Assembly (NCBI GenBank): GCA_049999765.1
Contig: JBNGIQ010008416.1
Span: 1-21,027 of the forward strand
DNA: 21,027 bases
Reading direction: 5' to 3'
Source of the DNA: Phaeoceros laevis
Lineage: Eukaryota > Anthocerotophyta > Anthocerotopsida > Notothyladales
The notes under the pieces were generated by a model. That model saw only the letters and a program-made list of their open reading frames with translations, was not told where the DNA came from and made no database searches. This document shows, in pieces, positions 1 to 9,772 of the stretch; the stretch's first letter is position 1; every line of letters begins with the position of its first letter. The position numbers were made by a program, and so were the translations under genes.

Positions 1-420
1 ATGCTGGGCGATCGAACGGGCGATGCTGGGCGGGCGACGCTCGGCGGCCTGCGGCAGGGGCGGCCGGGCCGCCCCGCCCTTCTGGGCTGGGCGAGCGGGC
101 ACTGCGCTACAAGGGAGGCGCTCCAAGGTGCTGGCTGCAAGGGCGGGCGCTGCAAGGGCAGTCGCTGCAAGGGCCGGGCGATGCAAGGGCCGGACGAGGC
201 GGCCTGCGAGGGGCTGCAAGGGGCTGCAAGGGGAGGCAGGCGATGGCATAGGCTGGCTAGCTGCAAGGGAGGCGGTAGAGCCAACAATGGCCTAGGGCTG
301 ATGCTAGGCGGGGGGCCAGGCTGCTTGCAGGTAGGGGGCAGGCTGCTCCAAGGCAGGCTGCTTGTAGGCAGGTAGGCAGCTTGTATCCGGTAGGGGGCAG
401 GCAGGCAAAGCAGGCAGGCT
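1..420. repeat. GC-rich degenerate short tandem repeats
   Basis: The first 300 bases are very GC-rich and contain about seven copies of TGCAAGGG at irregular spacing (about 136 to 262). From 300 to 420 the pattern changes to AGGCAGG/GCTGCTTG units. Long open frames exist here only because the repeats lack stop codons; their Gly/Arg/Cys-rich translations look like nothing known and I do not call a gene. It could be a minisatellite or the inside of an unrecognised element cut by the window edge. Confidence 0.6.
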
Positions 421-615
421 ACATGGTTGGTAAGGAGCAAAATTGACAAAGATCTCAGTTTTTCCTCTCTGTTTTCAAGAAGTGGCACAAGAAATATGTA
501 TGATGCTATTTTAGGTGGCCACTTATGCTAGGTACCCACACAGAAGTCACTGAATCAGATACTTCTTGCACAATGTGCACATTCCATTGTCCATCTAGCT
601 AGTAGTATCTCTCAG
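421..615. other. Spacer without a recognised feature
   Basis: AT-richer sequence between the GC-rich repeat and the MULE remnant. I see no coding region, RNA gene or clear terminal inverted repeat in it. Confidence 0.4.
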
Positions 616-653
616 ACTCTGAGATACTTGCTACTCTGCAAGTATCTCAGAGT
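616..653. repeat. 16-bp perfect inverted repeat (hairpin)
   Basis: ACTCTGAGATACTTGC (616-631) is followed by a 6-base loop and its exact reverse complement (638-653). The right arm overlaps the stop-codon end of the MULE-like reading frame at 647. A weaker third copy of the arm (GTATCTCTCAG, 605-615) lies just to the left, so two alternative foldings are possible. Confidence 0.75.
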
Positions 654-3446
654 GTTTCAGTGAAAGGCCGTTTTTTCTTGGCAGGTTCTGGCCACAAGGT
701 TGATGAGGGAAGCTTACTAGACTCTTCCTTCTCCTTACNNNNNNNNNNNNNNNNNNNNNNNNNNNNNNNNNNNNNNNNNNNNNNNNNNNNNNNNNNNNNN
801 NNNNNNNNNNNNNNNNNNNNNNNNNNNNNNNNNNNNNNACTGGACTCTTCCTTCTCCTGCACCCTGTTTTTTTCACTAACACCTCTCTGCTTTTTTTTGG
901 AGAACCTCTCCCAAAATGGCAAAAGCCTTTTCAGGCTGTCACCTAGACCATCATCCACTTTTGCAAGTGTAAGTTCTTGTAGTTCCTGGCTTGTACTTGT
1001 GGCTTCAATGCATTTTAGTTTCTGGACAAGCTGCTGCAACATAGGCAAGCCAAGGTGTAAAAGCAATTGAGATTGCTTGCACATATTTTGTAACTCATAA
1101 TAATGTTTGTCCAGGTCTGCAATTGATGCATCAGGGAGCTTTTGAGACTCAATCTTCTCAGCTTCTTCAAGAGTTGTGTTGTGACTTCCCAAAAGTCCAT
1201 CAGCTACATCTCTGCTTGTAGACATCCCCAACACCTCATTTCCTTGAAACTCAAGTTCAATAGCTGAGTGATGCCGAGCATGTGACATTTCCATGAACGT
1301 TTTCAGATGACTCATTGTTGGAGCCCCACTCTTGCTGTTCTTTACCATGTGTACTTTCATCTGATGCTTGCACAGAAACCCTTGTGTAGCATGTGGACAT
1401 GTGCAAGTTCCCCATAATCCTCCAGCATCATGGACAGTGTAACTCTGACCTTTGTTCCCATAAACAACTGCTGTAGTTTCAGATTCATCCTCAAATCTGA
1501 CATTGCTGTCCAGGATCACAGCGGCTTTCCTAAGAGAGCTTTTCAACTGTCTTTCCAACTTGGAATTCCTTGTCATCCCATGTTGCTTAGAATATGAAAG
1601 AAACCAAAAATGTTTGTCCACCTCTGTAGTAAGAACATGTAGTAGCCAATCGCCAATCAAGTCTTCTGCTACTCAGATGTTTCTTTGTAAGTGAAGCCCT
1701 TGCCTTCAAATGGCTGTGGTAAGCCTCTATGCTGGAATTGCAATCTTGGTTGGCATGAGGAACTGTGCGAGCAGCTTTAATCCACATATCAATAATTGGT
1801 TCCCATTCTTTTTGAAAGTAAGTCACTAAGTCCTTTGCCTTATCCTTGAAATCTGCATACTTTTCAGAACAGCTGCTCTTCCTTCCTCAATACTATTGTG
1901 AGCATACATGATATCAGAAAAAGCCTTGAACATTTTTCGTCTCACATCTTGATCATGCACCTTAAGCAATAGATTCCGATGCCAACATCGGCGCACATGC
2001 CATAAGCATAAGTAAATAGGGACATCTCCAAATGCACCTTTAATGCCATTAATCTCAGCCTTGCAATCATCAATTAGAAAGCAAGCAGGTGTCCAACTTG
2101 AATTTTTTTGCAACATCCGAAGTCGTAAAGCTGACAACCACTCCTTAATGCTTTCACCAGTTCCCGAATCTGTTGTGATCCATGCTGCTGGACTTCCGTT
2201 AAAGTGGTCATCAAACACCAAAATTGAAAAAAGTTGTTTCTGCAAAAACCAAGTGAAAGTCTCTTAGATAACAACCACATGCATGTCATAAGTACTTACT
2301 TAGGTGATCGTAGCTTACCTTCCACTTGTTAGTACCAAAAGTTGCGTCCATTGCCAAAATGGACGCAACTTCAACATCATTTCTTCCTGAAATTGAGTTT
2401 GGATTCCAAGAGTAAAAACATCTGTGGTTGTAGAGTTGAAAAATACCTTGGACTCATTCAATGTGATCCACAATCGGACACTATCCTCATCACGAGCAGC
2501 AAGAGAGTAGAATTTGGAGCCAACTTCATTGGCAATATTGTCTACATCCTGCACCGTGATACAATCATCTCTACAAGCCTGTGAAGAACCTGCACCATTC
2601 ATTTTCATGCTAGCAACCATCTCTTCCAAGTCAATCAAAATTTGAGCTCTTGGAACCTTGCAATATACCCTATGTTTCACCCAATTCTTGATGTCCTTGG
2701 ATACATGTGGAGCCAAGTGAGTTTTCTTCTCACAAGGACGACCATGACAAAGTTGGCCAGCAAGATCCACATGCGTACCAACAAACATTTTAAACTTAGC
2801 TATCTCAGGGCAAAGTAACAATCGACGAATTTCAAAAGAGAATAAGCAACCTCTCATAATGTTGTCTCCGTGCTTGATCTTTGATCGCCGACTTCCAAGT
2901 CCTGTCTTAGGCCATTCTTCATCCCCTAAAGGCTCATTACCTGTCAAACGTTTATCCTTCGAACCATATGCACATTGAAATTTAGATGTACTGATTGCCC
3001 ACCTTTGGTCACTTGGTTTTGCTCTCCTCAAAGCCATTTGATTCTCACTCATTTGAGACTTGACATTAGTACACTTGAGATTAGTAGGAAAGCCATCAAG
3101 GTTCTCTTCCCCTTTCACAAAGTCTTCCACTCTCAGCCAAGGTACGAAAGCAATTCGACTAAGTACCGTCTTCTTTCCATTAGATTGCTCCTCTTGAGTT
3201 CAACACAATGCATCTTGAGTGAACATCCCTAGAGTAGGATTGGAGATTGAGAATCTATAAGGCCAACCAATGCTTCCCCTACAAAAAATCAGCAGTCATT
3301 TCAATATGAACTCATAGATCATGGCAGTCATCCTTTCCAATCCTTTGTATTTCAATCAAGTGCCTTGAGGCGCCACTACCCCCTTCAACGCATCCTTGAT
3401 AACCCGACGCATTGCTAGCAGAAGCACCACCATGTGCTGACTCCAT
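647..3446 (-). pseudogene. Mutator-like (MULE) transposase gene with SWIM zinc finger, decayed
   Basis: DDE transposase of the Mutator superfamily, read right to left. The N-terminal part (3130-2385) has a Cys/His-rich segment with CHGRPC. The catalytic core follows: MDATFGTNKWK (first Asp, codon 2346-2348), then FLIDDCKAE, then CLWHVRRCW, and NSSIEAYHSHLK with the expected Glu. The C-terminal SWIM finger is CTCPHATQGFLCKH (about 1385-1420), followed by a Lys/Glu-rich tail interrupted by the assembly gap. A 79-bp intron (2240-2318, GTAAGC to TTGCAG) joins TNKWK to KQLFSILVFDD. Lesions: in-frame TGA at 3200-3202; loss of one A near 2379-2384; loss of one A in the run 1861-1864; a tandem duplication of GATTGGC (1645-1658). 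A likely acceptor at 3279 starts the second exon. A possible first exon begins at ATG 3446-3444 (MESAHGG), but I found no clean donor, so the 5' end is uncertain. The damage argues for a dead transposon rather than a domesticated FAR1-like gene. Confidence 0.85.
739..838. other. Assembly gap of 100 N
   Basis: Exactly 100 N, the conventional length for a gap of unknown size. Both edges carry nearly the same sequence: CTAGACTCTTCCTTCTCCTT before it and CTGGACTCTTCCTTCTCCTG after it. On the minus strand both translate to an E-K/Q-E-K-E-E-S-S-like stretch of the MULE tail. The gap therefore probably hides a tandem repeat that the assembler could not cross. Confidence 0.95.
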
Positions 3447-3559
3447 CGTGACCAGCTTGCAAGGCGCAGCGGTTCATGCGTGAAGTTGATCAGGTTGGCG
3501 GGAACGCGTTTATTAAGGCCTAAGCCCCTAACTAGGAATGAATTGAACTTGAAAACAAA

Positions 3560-3683
3560 AAGTTAGGGTACGCTTCAGGGTCCAGGGTGAAACGTACCCT
3601 AACTTCTAACCCAAGGTGAAACGTGCCCTAACTTAGAAGTTAGGGCACGTTTCACCCTGGGCCGTGAAGCGTGCCCTAACTTT
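3560..3683. repeat. Cluster of alternating 24-bp inverted units
   Basis: Five versions of a unit related to AAGTTAGGGCACGTTTCACC lie head to head and tail to tail: plus at 3560-3580, minus at 3582-3605, minus at 3611-3634, plus at 3637-3660, minus at 3662-3683. The central pair (3611-3634 and 3637-3660) is a 24-bp inverted repeat with one mismatch and a 2-base spacer. A partial plus copy (AGTAGGGCACGTTTG) recurs at 4011-4025. The cluster lies just upstream of the MULE remnant and could be part of its terminal region or a separate foldback element. Confidence 0.8.
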
Positions 3684-5484
3684 AGAGACCGGTCAGCTTG
3701 CCTAACTAACACCAAGTTTGCTCCCGTCCCATCCCCGTCTAACTATTTCCGGCCACCGGCGACCGGCCTGCCGACAACGGCCCGCATGTGCGCAAGAGAG
3801 AGATGGGCGTGCCAGAAGAAGTCGGACCCACCACCTCGCACGCTAGCCTCATCAATACTTGTGTTACTTTAAGACACGGGGTTTGAGGAGGTTAACGGTC
3901 CCATTTTTTTTGACAAAAGGCGAGTTTGAGTTAGGTAAGTTGATGAGGCCTACCATTTTGTGGCTATCAACACTCAATACACTCCTTTTTTAACAAAAAA
4001 GCAACGCAAAAGTAGGGCACGTTTGTTGTTAAGGATAAAATATCCTCTTTTTTGCAATTGTGCATAACCCAAAACCCTAATAAAAGAACCCAGTCTCCGT
4101 TTCATGGACAAATCTCTTGTTTCATGTGAGACCCTGTTCCACAACGTAGGTTAGTGAACACTAACTATTTTCGAAATGCATGATAGAAGCAATGCACAGG
4201 TCACGATTGGGGAGGGTTTACCAAGAGTACTTCCAGAAACCCTTGTGACGAGCCCACTTGGTACTGATGAGGAGTGGGGGAGACATGGCTCACCCCCATG
4301 TGCCCGTCGTGACTCTGTTGGATAAGTGCTAGCGGTTGGTTTACTGTTCGTACTTTCCTTTGCAATGTAGATGGCATTGTGTCCTGCTGGAACTATCCAA
4401 AGTAGAATCAAGGTTTAAGGCTCTATCAAGTAGCAATAGCAGCATTTTGAGTTCTTGAAGCTATGTCAAGTTGCATTCAATCAGTAAAATGGTCTGCTTC
4501 CTGCATACAGGAATTTGATTACTCGTGTGATAGCACAAGACATGTATTTGGCCAAGATACCTAGGTGCATACAAAAAATTGCATACTCATCTTTTTTTGA
4601 GGCTGCATTTTCATCATATCTTGCGAATGCGTGATCGCTTGAGGTTGCACACACCCCGAGTACGAGTCATGGAGGGACGAGTCATATATGTGGTTGTTAC
4701 CTGCACGCTAGATGTTAGTCATATACATAAGATAGATTTCAATACATGTCGAGGCTACATACCTGCCACTGCCCAGACTAGGCCTGCAACTTCTTTTAAT
4801 GCTTATTGATTTAGCATTCGGCTAGACGACGTGACATGCTGGTTTTGACATACCATGGTCTATTGCTAACATGCCAACATGCATAGACCAACTCTATTTA
4901 AATATACCACTGCCCTCAGTTTGGCTCAAAACGCTGTCCGGACCACAAGGTGCACAATGCATTTTCTTGGATTACCATATCATGCTTACCGTCTTTCTGC
5001 TGGCTAGGCTAAAAGTCGTACGCAGGTTGATCGATAGTATGGTAAGGCTGTCAACACGTAGTACAAAGCCCTAGCATGGCATCTTGATGCCTTCTGCTGA
5101 CAAATGGCCAGCTACTCTTACAGAATACAATAAACCATGCTATGATTGCTAGCCAAGACCTTCACTGATCTACATGGCACAGTTAGATCAACGCATATCT
5201 TATGGCGACCTCAAATTGACCATTTACACAGCAGCACTCATGACATTGGCATGAGCCTTCCTGGTACGTTACCAGCCTTCCTTGTCTCACTGTCTTAAAG
5301 CCCGTCACTATTTTTATGGATACATTGCTTAACAGATTTTCCTTGGACTCACCATGGACACACAACTGTCTTACAAAAAGCAATACCAGCTCAGGCCTGA
5401 TCTTGGTTGTCTTGGGAATCTCGAGTTTTGCAACTAATCACTGCTGCTTTTTCAAGCTCCATGTACGACTGGCTGCCAACACAC
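3684..5484. other. Intergenic stretch, no gene recognised
   Basis: No reading frame here looks like protein. Minor marks: a 9-bp inverted pair CCTCATCAA/TTGATGAGG about 90 bases apart (3848 and 3944), the partial copy of the palindromic unit near 4011, an AAACCCTAA telo-box-like word near 4073, and one copy of a degenerate dispersed repeat (4230-4300, see findings). Confidence 0.4.
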
Positions 5485-5504
5485 TGTGTGTGTGTGTGTG
5501 TGTG
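5485..5504. repeat. (TG)10 microsatellite
   Basis: Ten uninterrupted TG dinucleotides. A shorter GT run is present near 6975-6987. Confidence 0.95.
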
Positions 5505-6200
5505 GTTATTTGATGAGGTTGACACAGTCCCATCAAGGTCCCCCCCTTGCCCATATACGGACGTGGACATATCAGGGACACTGTGGCTAACGGATGTGAT
5601 CCTATCAGATGTTGCGCATTCTACTTACCTGCAAATCAGGGGTCTGGAAAAACATCGAACCCACTTATTGACCGTGCGGAAAAACACAAGTAGCATGCCT
5701 CCATACCCAAAATAGTGATCACTGCCACCAGACTTGGCGGCCATCATTTATGATGAGAAAAAGTAGCTTACCACTAATGTCTCACCCCAAGACTTGCAGC
5801 TCCCGCTCACCACCCTACCACCCCTATTTAACAAGCCCTGCTAGCTTCTCTATCACCATTTTTTCAAGTTGTCGTCATGCTCTTTCCCACAACTTTGTGC
5901 TCGACAATCTCTTCGCTTTCCCCAGTCCTGGTACTGTCACAGCTAAACACTTGTGTTGGCAACACTCTACTGTCAAGGACATCATGGCTAGTTCACAGCA
6001 GGTCTATTTGTACCCTCTTACTTTCAGCTGATTCAAACTTTTGTTTACCTCATAGCTCTGTATTTCTCTTGATTCTTCACTTGTTCTTGCTGATATGCTG
6101 CCCAAATGCATTAATCAACCTTGCACATGGTCTGCTATTTTGCAAGGGGTTGGGACTGGAATGCTACTGTGATGACTTATTGATAGTTTGACTGTCCAAT
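5505..6200. other. Intergenic stretch, no gene recognised
   Basis: Pyrimidine-rich on the plus strand. Several frames of about 100 codons are open, but none shows a known domain or a protein-like composition. Confidence 0.35.
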
Positions 6201-6292
6201 TCTTTTTGGCTGTTGGTAATCAGGCTGTTGCTGGCACTTGTTGCCCTCTTTTTGGCTGTTGGTAATCATGCTGTCCCTGGCACCTGTTGCCC
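6201..6292 (+). repeat. 46-bp tandem duplication
   Basis: Two adjacent copies (6201-6246 and 6247-6292) of a unit beginning TCTTTTTGGCTGTTGGTAAT and ending GTTGCCC. They differ at only a few positions. A shorter relative (CTCTGGCACAAGTTGCCTC) follows near 6327-6345, suggesting an older, longer array. Confidence 0.85.
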
Positions 6293-6934
6293 TCGCCACA
6301 GACCAACAATGTCATCAGCATTGTCTCTGGCACAAGTTGCCTCTGACAATGATTGTTGACTGCCTCACACCATGACTTGTTGTTACAATTTCTTAGTCCT
6401 TTTTGAGCATGAAAACGCACGTACAAAATCTTGCAGGAGCCATGTCTACTAATGGCTGCTAGAAACCTGGTCAATGATGGCCTTTTGGTACTGATGAAGG
6501 GGGGCCGGAGGTTTGCTCTCACCCAGCAAATGCATGTTCGATGCATAGCGGTTGTTGAGAAAGTGTGGTGTGCTCCTTCTCAGCGATCAGCTTTGTACAC
6601 GTCTGCAGTGAAGCTTGTTGATGACATGACTTGTTCTTGCCTGCATCCCATATACAGTAGTTCAGGTCATGTATTTTTGGAATGCAGAATTTTCTCAAAC
6701 CAAATTGGCTAAGGACTTGACAGCATGGACTGTTCCACTACTGCTACACACCTTACGCCTACATTTCAGTCAATTGACAACTGGGATTAATTGCTACATG
6801 ATCGAACGGTCTCTGCAAACTGATGTTATCCTGAACAGGCCTCGAAATGTCATGTTAGCTGTTGCAATGACAGGACCCTGTAGTATAGGGCAATTTCTTA
6901 TACATTACATTTCAGTTTTTTATAAAAACTCCAT

Positions 6935-7013
6935 GTATGTATGTCCCAGGAACACACACCTGGTGTTCCTTGGTTGTGTGTGTGTGTCCCGATGGTATTG
7001 TGTGTTAAATAAA
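6935..7013 (+). terminator. Candidate transcript 3' end (poly(A) signal)
   Basis: A TGTATGTATGT word (about 6934-6944), a near-perfect 10-bp hairpin (CCAGGAACAC at 6946-6955 with GTGTTCCTTGG at 6963-6973) and AATAAA at 7008-7013 lie in the order expected for a plant polyadenylation region on the plus strand. No coding region upstream supports a gene, so this may be chance or the end of a non-coding or dead transcript. Confidence 0.25.
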
Positions 7014-7870
7014 GTTGTTTGATGCCTCTGTCTTAAGCTTTTGAGTTCTGATACAACTTGATTTGTCCATATACATGTGAAAAGGGACATAACTGCTCTC
7101 GGATGAGCATACCCTTTGAACCATATTTTTTCTGCTTACACATGTTGTCCTAATTTGTTGCATTTGATGCTTATACCCATTGGCAGATTTCTGCTGGTTA
7201 TATTACATGACCTAAGCAGTCGAGCCATTCCTTGAATGTGTTTACCACCTTTGCAAAGCCAACAGATGCAGTTGCAGCAGGTAAACCTACCAAACTTCTC
7301 ATTCAAGGCACTTTTACGGTTTTACCACTATACAGCACAATGGTAAACTGGACTTTCTAAAGCGGGCTGCTTGACAGCCGATGCCACCATTCCTGTAAAA
7401 CTGCTTAAAGCTTTTAAGTTTTTTGCGTGAAAGCTGGTGAACAGGGTACGTGGCTCACCCTTGTGATGGACAGGAACACAGCACATGCCGAGTGATGGCC
7501 AACATTTATTAGCTGCCATACCACTATACTGGTAACTACCAATATTTTACTATCTCCGAGGCACATGCCCAAGTTTGGAATAGTCGAAGTTTGGCAAGCT
7601 TTTATGAATGGCTGAGTTTGGAAGCATCTTCCAGAAACGTCTTGCTTTACTCGATTGCTGAGTACAATCATATCACCGCCTCTTGGATAGCTACCCAAGT
7701 ATTGAGAGGTCGGATTTGTGCAAGACTTTATGAGCAGCTGTTTCTGGTAGCATCTTCTGGAAAAGCCTTGATGGACATGTCAGTTTCTCTCAATCATGTA
7801 GTTGCTGCCTCCTTTTAGCCTACCCTCAGATTCATGATCTCTCTATCTTGCTACCCACAGTGCTCATTCT
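7014..7870. other. Intergenic stretch with degenerate internal repeats
   Basis: No gene recognised. Two segments of about 50 bases are related: one near 7598-7648 (CAAGCTTTTATGAATGGCTG, then CTTCCAGAAACGTCTTG) and one near 7719-7775 (CAAGACTTTATGAGCAGCTG, then CTTCTGGAAAAGCCTTG). They look like an old duplication. Confidence 0.4.
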
Positions 7871-7887
7871 CATCTCTCATGCCAAAC

Positions 7888-8355
7888 TCCTATATATGGT
7901 GCCCTGTAGAAGGACTGAACACATGTTTTTCGCTTCCTAGTTTTTCTCTGCCTCCGCCTCTGTGTCCTTCCATGCTCTAGCAAACCTGCTACTAGCCTGT
8001 GCTAGCTCGTGCTCTCTTCCCCGTGCCCTGGCTACCCTGTTATGTTCACTTTGCTACTTAGTCTCATTCTCAAATTCCTCTTTTCCTCCTGGCTGCCAGT
8101 CATTCTGCTAGCTCACATACGAGCCTTACTCCAAAGTTTGTGCTAGCTCTAGTGCTAGCTCTTGTCTTGTCCTAGCTCATTCTCCCCCTCTCAGTTCCCT
8201 ATCTACCCTTGCCCTCTTAAACTCCAACTCTGGTCTTTCACAGTGCGATAGCCTCTTAGCCCCGGTTGAGTTTGGTTTTGTTCACCCCTTCCTTCAAATT
8301 GTTACCTGCAGTGTGCAACAGCATTAGTATGGCTGCTAGCCAGTCTCAGCAACAG
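7888..8355 (+). promoter_or_regulatory. Candidate TATA box, pyrimidine-rich leader and short first exon
   Basis: CCTATATATGG near 7888-7898 is followed by more than 400 bases rich in C and T, then ATGGCTGCTAGCCAGTCTCA (MAASQSQ...) from about 8330, ending CAACAG before GTTAGAGGG, which could be a splice donor. The arrangement resembles the start of a plant gene. I found no downstream exon in the same direction, so this may be a broken gene start or coincidence. Confidence 0.2.
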
Positions 8356-8414
8356 GTTAGAGGGATACTTTTTGGTTTATTTGTCTACCTTCTTGTACCA
8401 GCTTTGGATCATGC

Positions 8415-8430
8415 AATATACATTGTTGTA
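8415..8430. repeat. Target-site duplication, left copy
   Basis: AATATACATTGTTGTA, identical in all 16 bases to 8962-8977. The bases flanking the two copies differ, so the match is exactly bounded, as expected for a retroposon target-site duplication. Confidence 0.85.
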
Positions 8431-8961
8431 TAGTGAATCACGGCGCATTTTCATAATAGACACAAATTGCATACATTTACACTTTATATCCTTGCTATGC
8501 CTAATGTGCCTATCTTTTACTCTTTTCCCATGTCCGCTAAGCACAAGCTATTTGAATCTTGATTGTACTCCCAACTTGAGCTTTCGCGGCATTTTTCATT
8601 GCTCCTAAGCCGAGTAGCCAGCCGCCAACCCACCGAGCCGATGCGCGAGCAGCACAGCTCGTGAGCAGGACACACGAGCCCCGCCAAGGGGCCCTACCCC
8701 AGCTAGTCTTCGCCAAGCTCGCCGCCAGTTGCCAGGACGTCGCCCGAACGCCAGCCCATCGCTGGCGCAGCCGTGGTTGCATGAGCTCCTGCCACAAGGG
8801 GCACACGCCCCACAAGGTGGCAACTAGCCACATGGCCCCATGCTTGCCGGCCCCGCAAGGGGGATGGGCAAGAGGGCAAGGGTGGCAGGGGTTCGGATTC
8901 GAACCCTCGCCGGCCCAATGGCAGGGCTCGCGCCCTACCATTGGGGTATCCCTCGCGGGAT
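8431..8961 (-). mobile_element. tRNA-Gly-derived SINE (531 bp)
   Basis: The element lies on the minus strand between two perfect 16-bp target-site duplications. Its 5' end (8961 leftwards) is tRNA-like: an A-box-like TACCCCAATGGTAG (about 8948-8935), a CTGCCA anticodon-loop word as in tRNA-Gly(GCC), and a perfect RNA polymerase III B box GGTTCGAATCC (8905-8895) starting 56 bases from the end. The arms no longer form a good cloverleaf, so this is not a working tRNA. The body is GC-rich to about 8606, then AT-richer to 8431. SINEs are moved by LINE-encoded reverse transcriptase. This one is long for a plant SINE and has no poly(A) or poly(T) at its 3' end. The long GC-rich open frames inside it on both strands are shadows. 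Confidence 0.82.
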
Positions 8962-8977
8962 AATATACATTGTTGTA
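8962..8977. repeat. Target-site duplication, right copy
   Basis: Second copy of AATATACATTGTTGTA, directly abutting the tRNA-like 5' end of the SINE. Confidence 0.85.
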
Positions 8978-9772
8978 AACGATTTGTTCTAGGATTTCTG
9001 CAGTGCTCTTGTGAAGCCATGTTACCTTGGTTTTTTTCTTGATGCTGCTCATCTTTCTCTGACCACCTCTGATATCCTGCTGCTTTGAGTTTTCGTTAAA
9101 TGTCGATGCACAGACCCTGCAACCTTCGATTTGCCAATGGACCACCAAAAATCCAAGCAATGACGTATCTTTGGCACTGATGAAGGGGATACCGAGGCTT
9201 GTACTTACCATACAAGCACTTGCTTTGTCCTGAAAGCTGTTTTTGTTAGGGGTTACAACCCATTCTGAACATGCTTGCGCATCATTTGTCTTTGAGATAG
9301 CATTTGTTTAGCTTGCTAGTCTGTGTTCTTGCATATTTGATATGGCTTTAAACACAAGAAGCAGTCACATAACTGCCTTCTAGATGTTTTCATGAGCCTA
9401 AAGCAATTGCAAAGGTTTTAATACCTTATGGCGAATGACATGATGTGTTGTAAAGACTTTATTCTGCAAACGTCGCTCTGCATTCCTTGTTCTGTACACC
9501 TCCTACTTTGTAAAAGACCTGTTTGTGCTCATTGCCTATGTTTCGATTGGACTCATGGAACTGCCTTGCAGCCCGTAACTGCCATCTGGCTACTCGCATG
9601 CACCGTGCACCTGCAGACATCGTGCAGTTACATCAGAAAATACATGTCACTGTATTTTTTGACTATGATGCAAGTACCTTCTTATGTTGCCCGTACTCGA
9701 GATGGTGCTGCTGAATAGGTCTAATGCACAGCTCTAGTATAATACTGGTGGCTCACATCTTGGCCTGACAAT
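8978..9772. other. Intergenic stretch, no gene recognised
   Basis: No protein-like frame. It contains one copy of the dispersed GGCACTGATGAAGGGG motif (about 9171-9186), followed by a small hairpin (CTTGTA...ACAAG, about 9198-9216). Confidence 0.35.

Noticed and set aside
1-375. 124-codon open frame rich in Gly, Arg and Cys
   Set aside because: It follows from the stop-free GC-rich repeat; no domain, and overlapping frames are equally open.
4068-4085. Telo-box AAACCCTAA as a promoter of a plus-strand gene
   Set aside because: No coding exon follows in several kilobases and the word is short enough to be chance.
5407-6191. Plus-strand frames of about 100 codons
   Set aside because: Low-complexity Ser/Leu/Cys-rich translations typical of pyrimidine-rich non-coding DNA; no family recognised.
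8890-8961. Functional tRNA gene
   Set aside because: The B box is perfect, but the T, anticodon and acceptor stems do not pair properly; it is the head of a SINE.
4259-9190. Hammerhead ribozyme core (CTGATGA) at the dispersed motif copies
   Set aside because: No GAAA strand or matching stems follow the CTGATGA in any of the copies.
8537-9211. 224-codon minus-strand frame and overlapping GC-rich frames
   Set aside because: They fall within or across the SINE and its target-site duplication; their translations reflect GC content.
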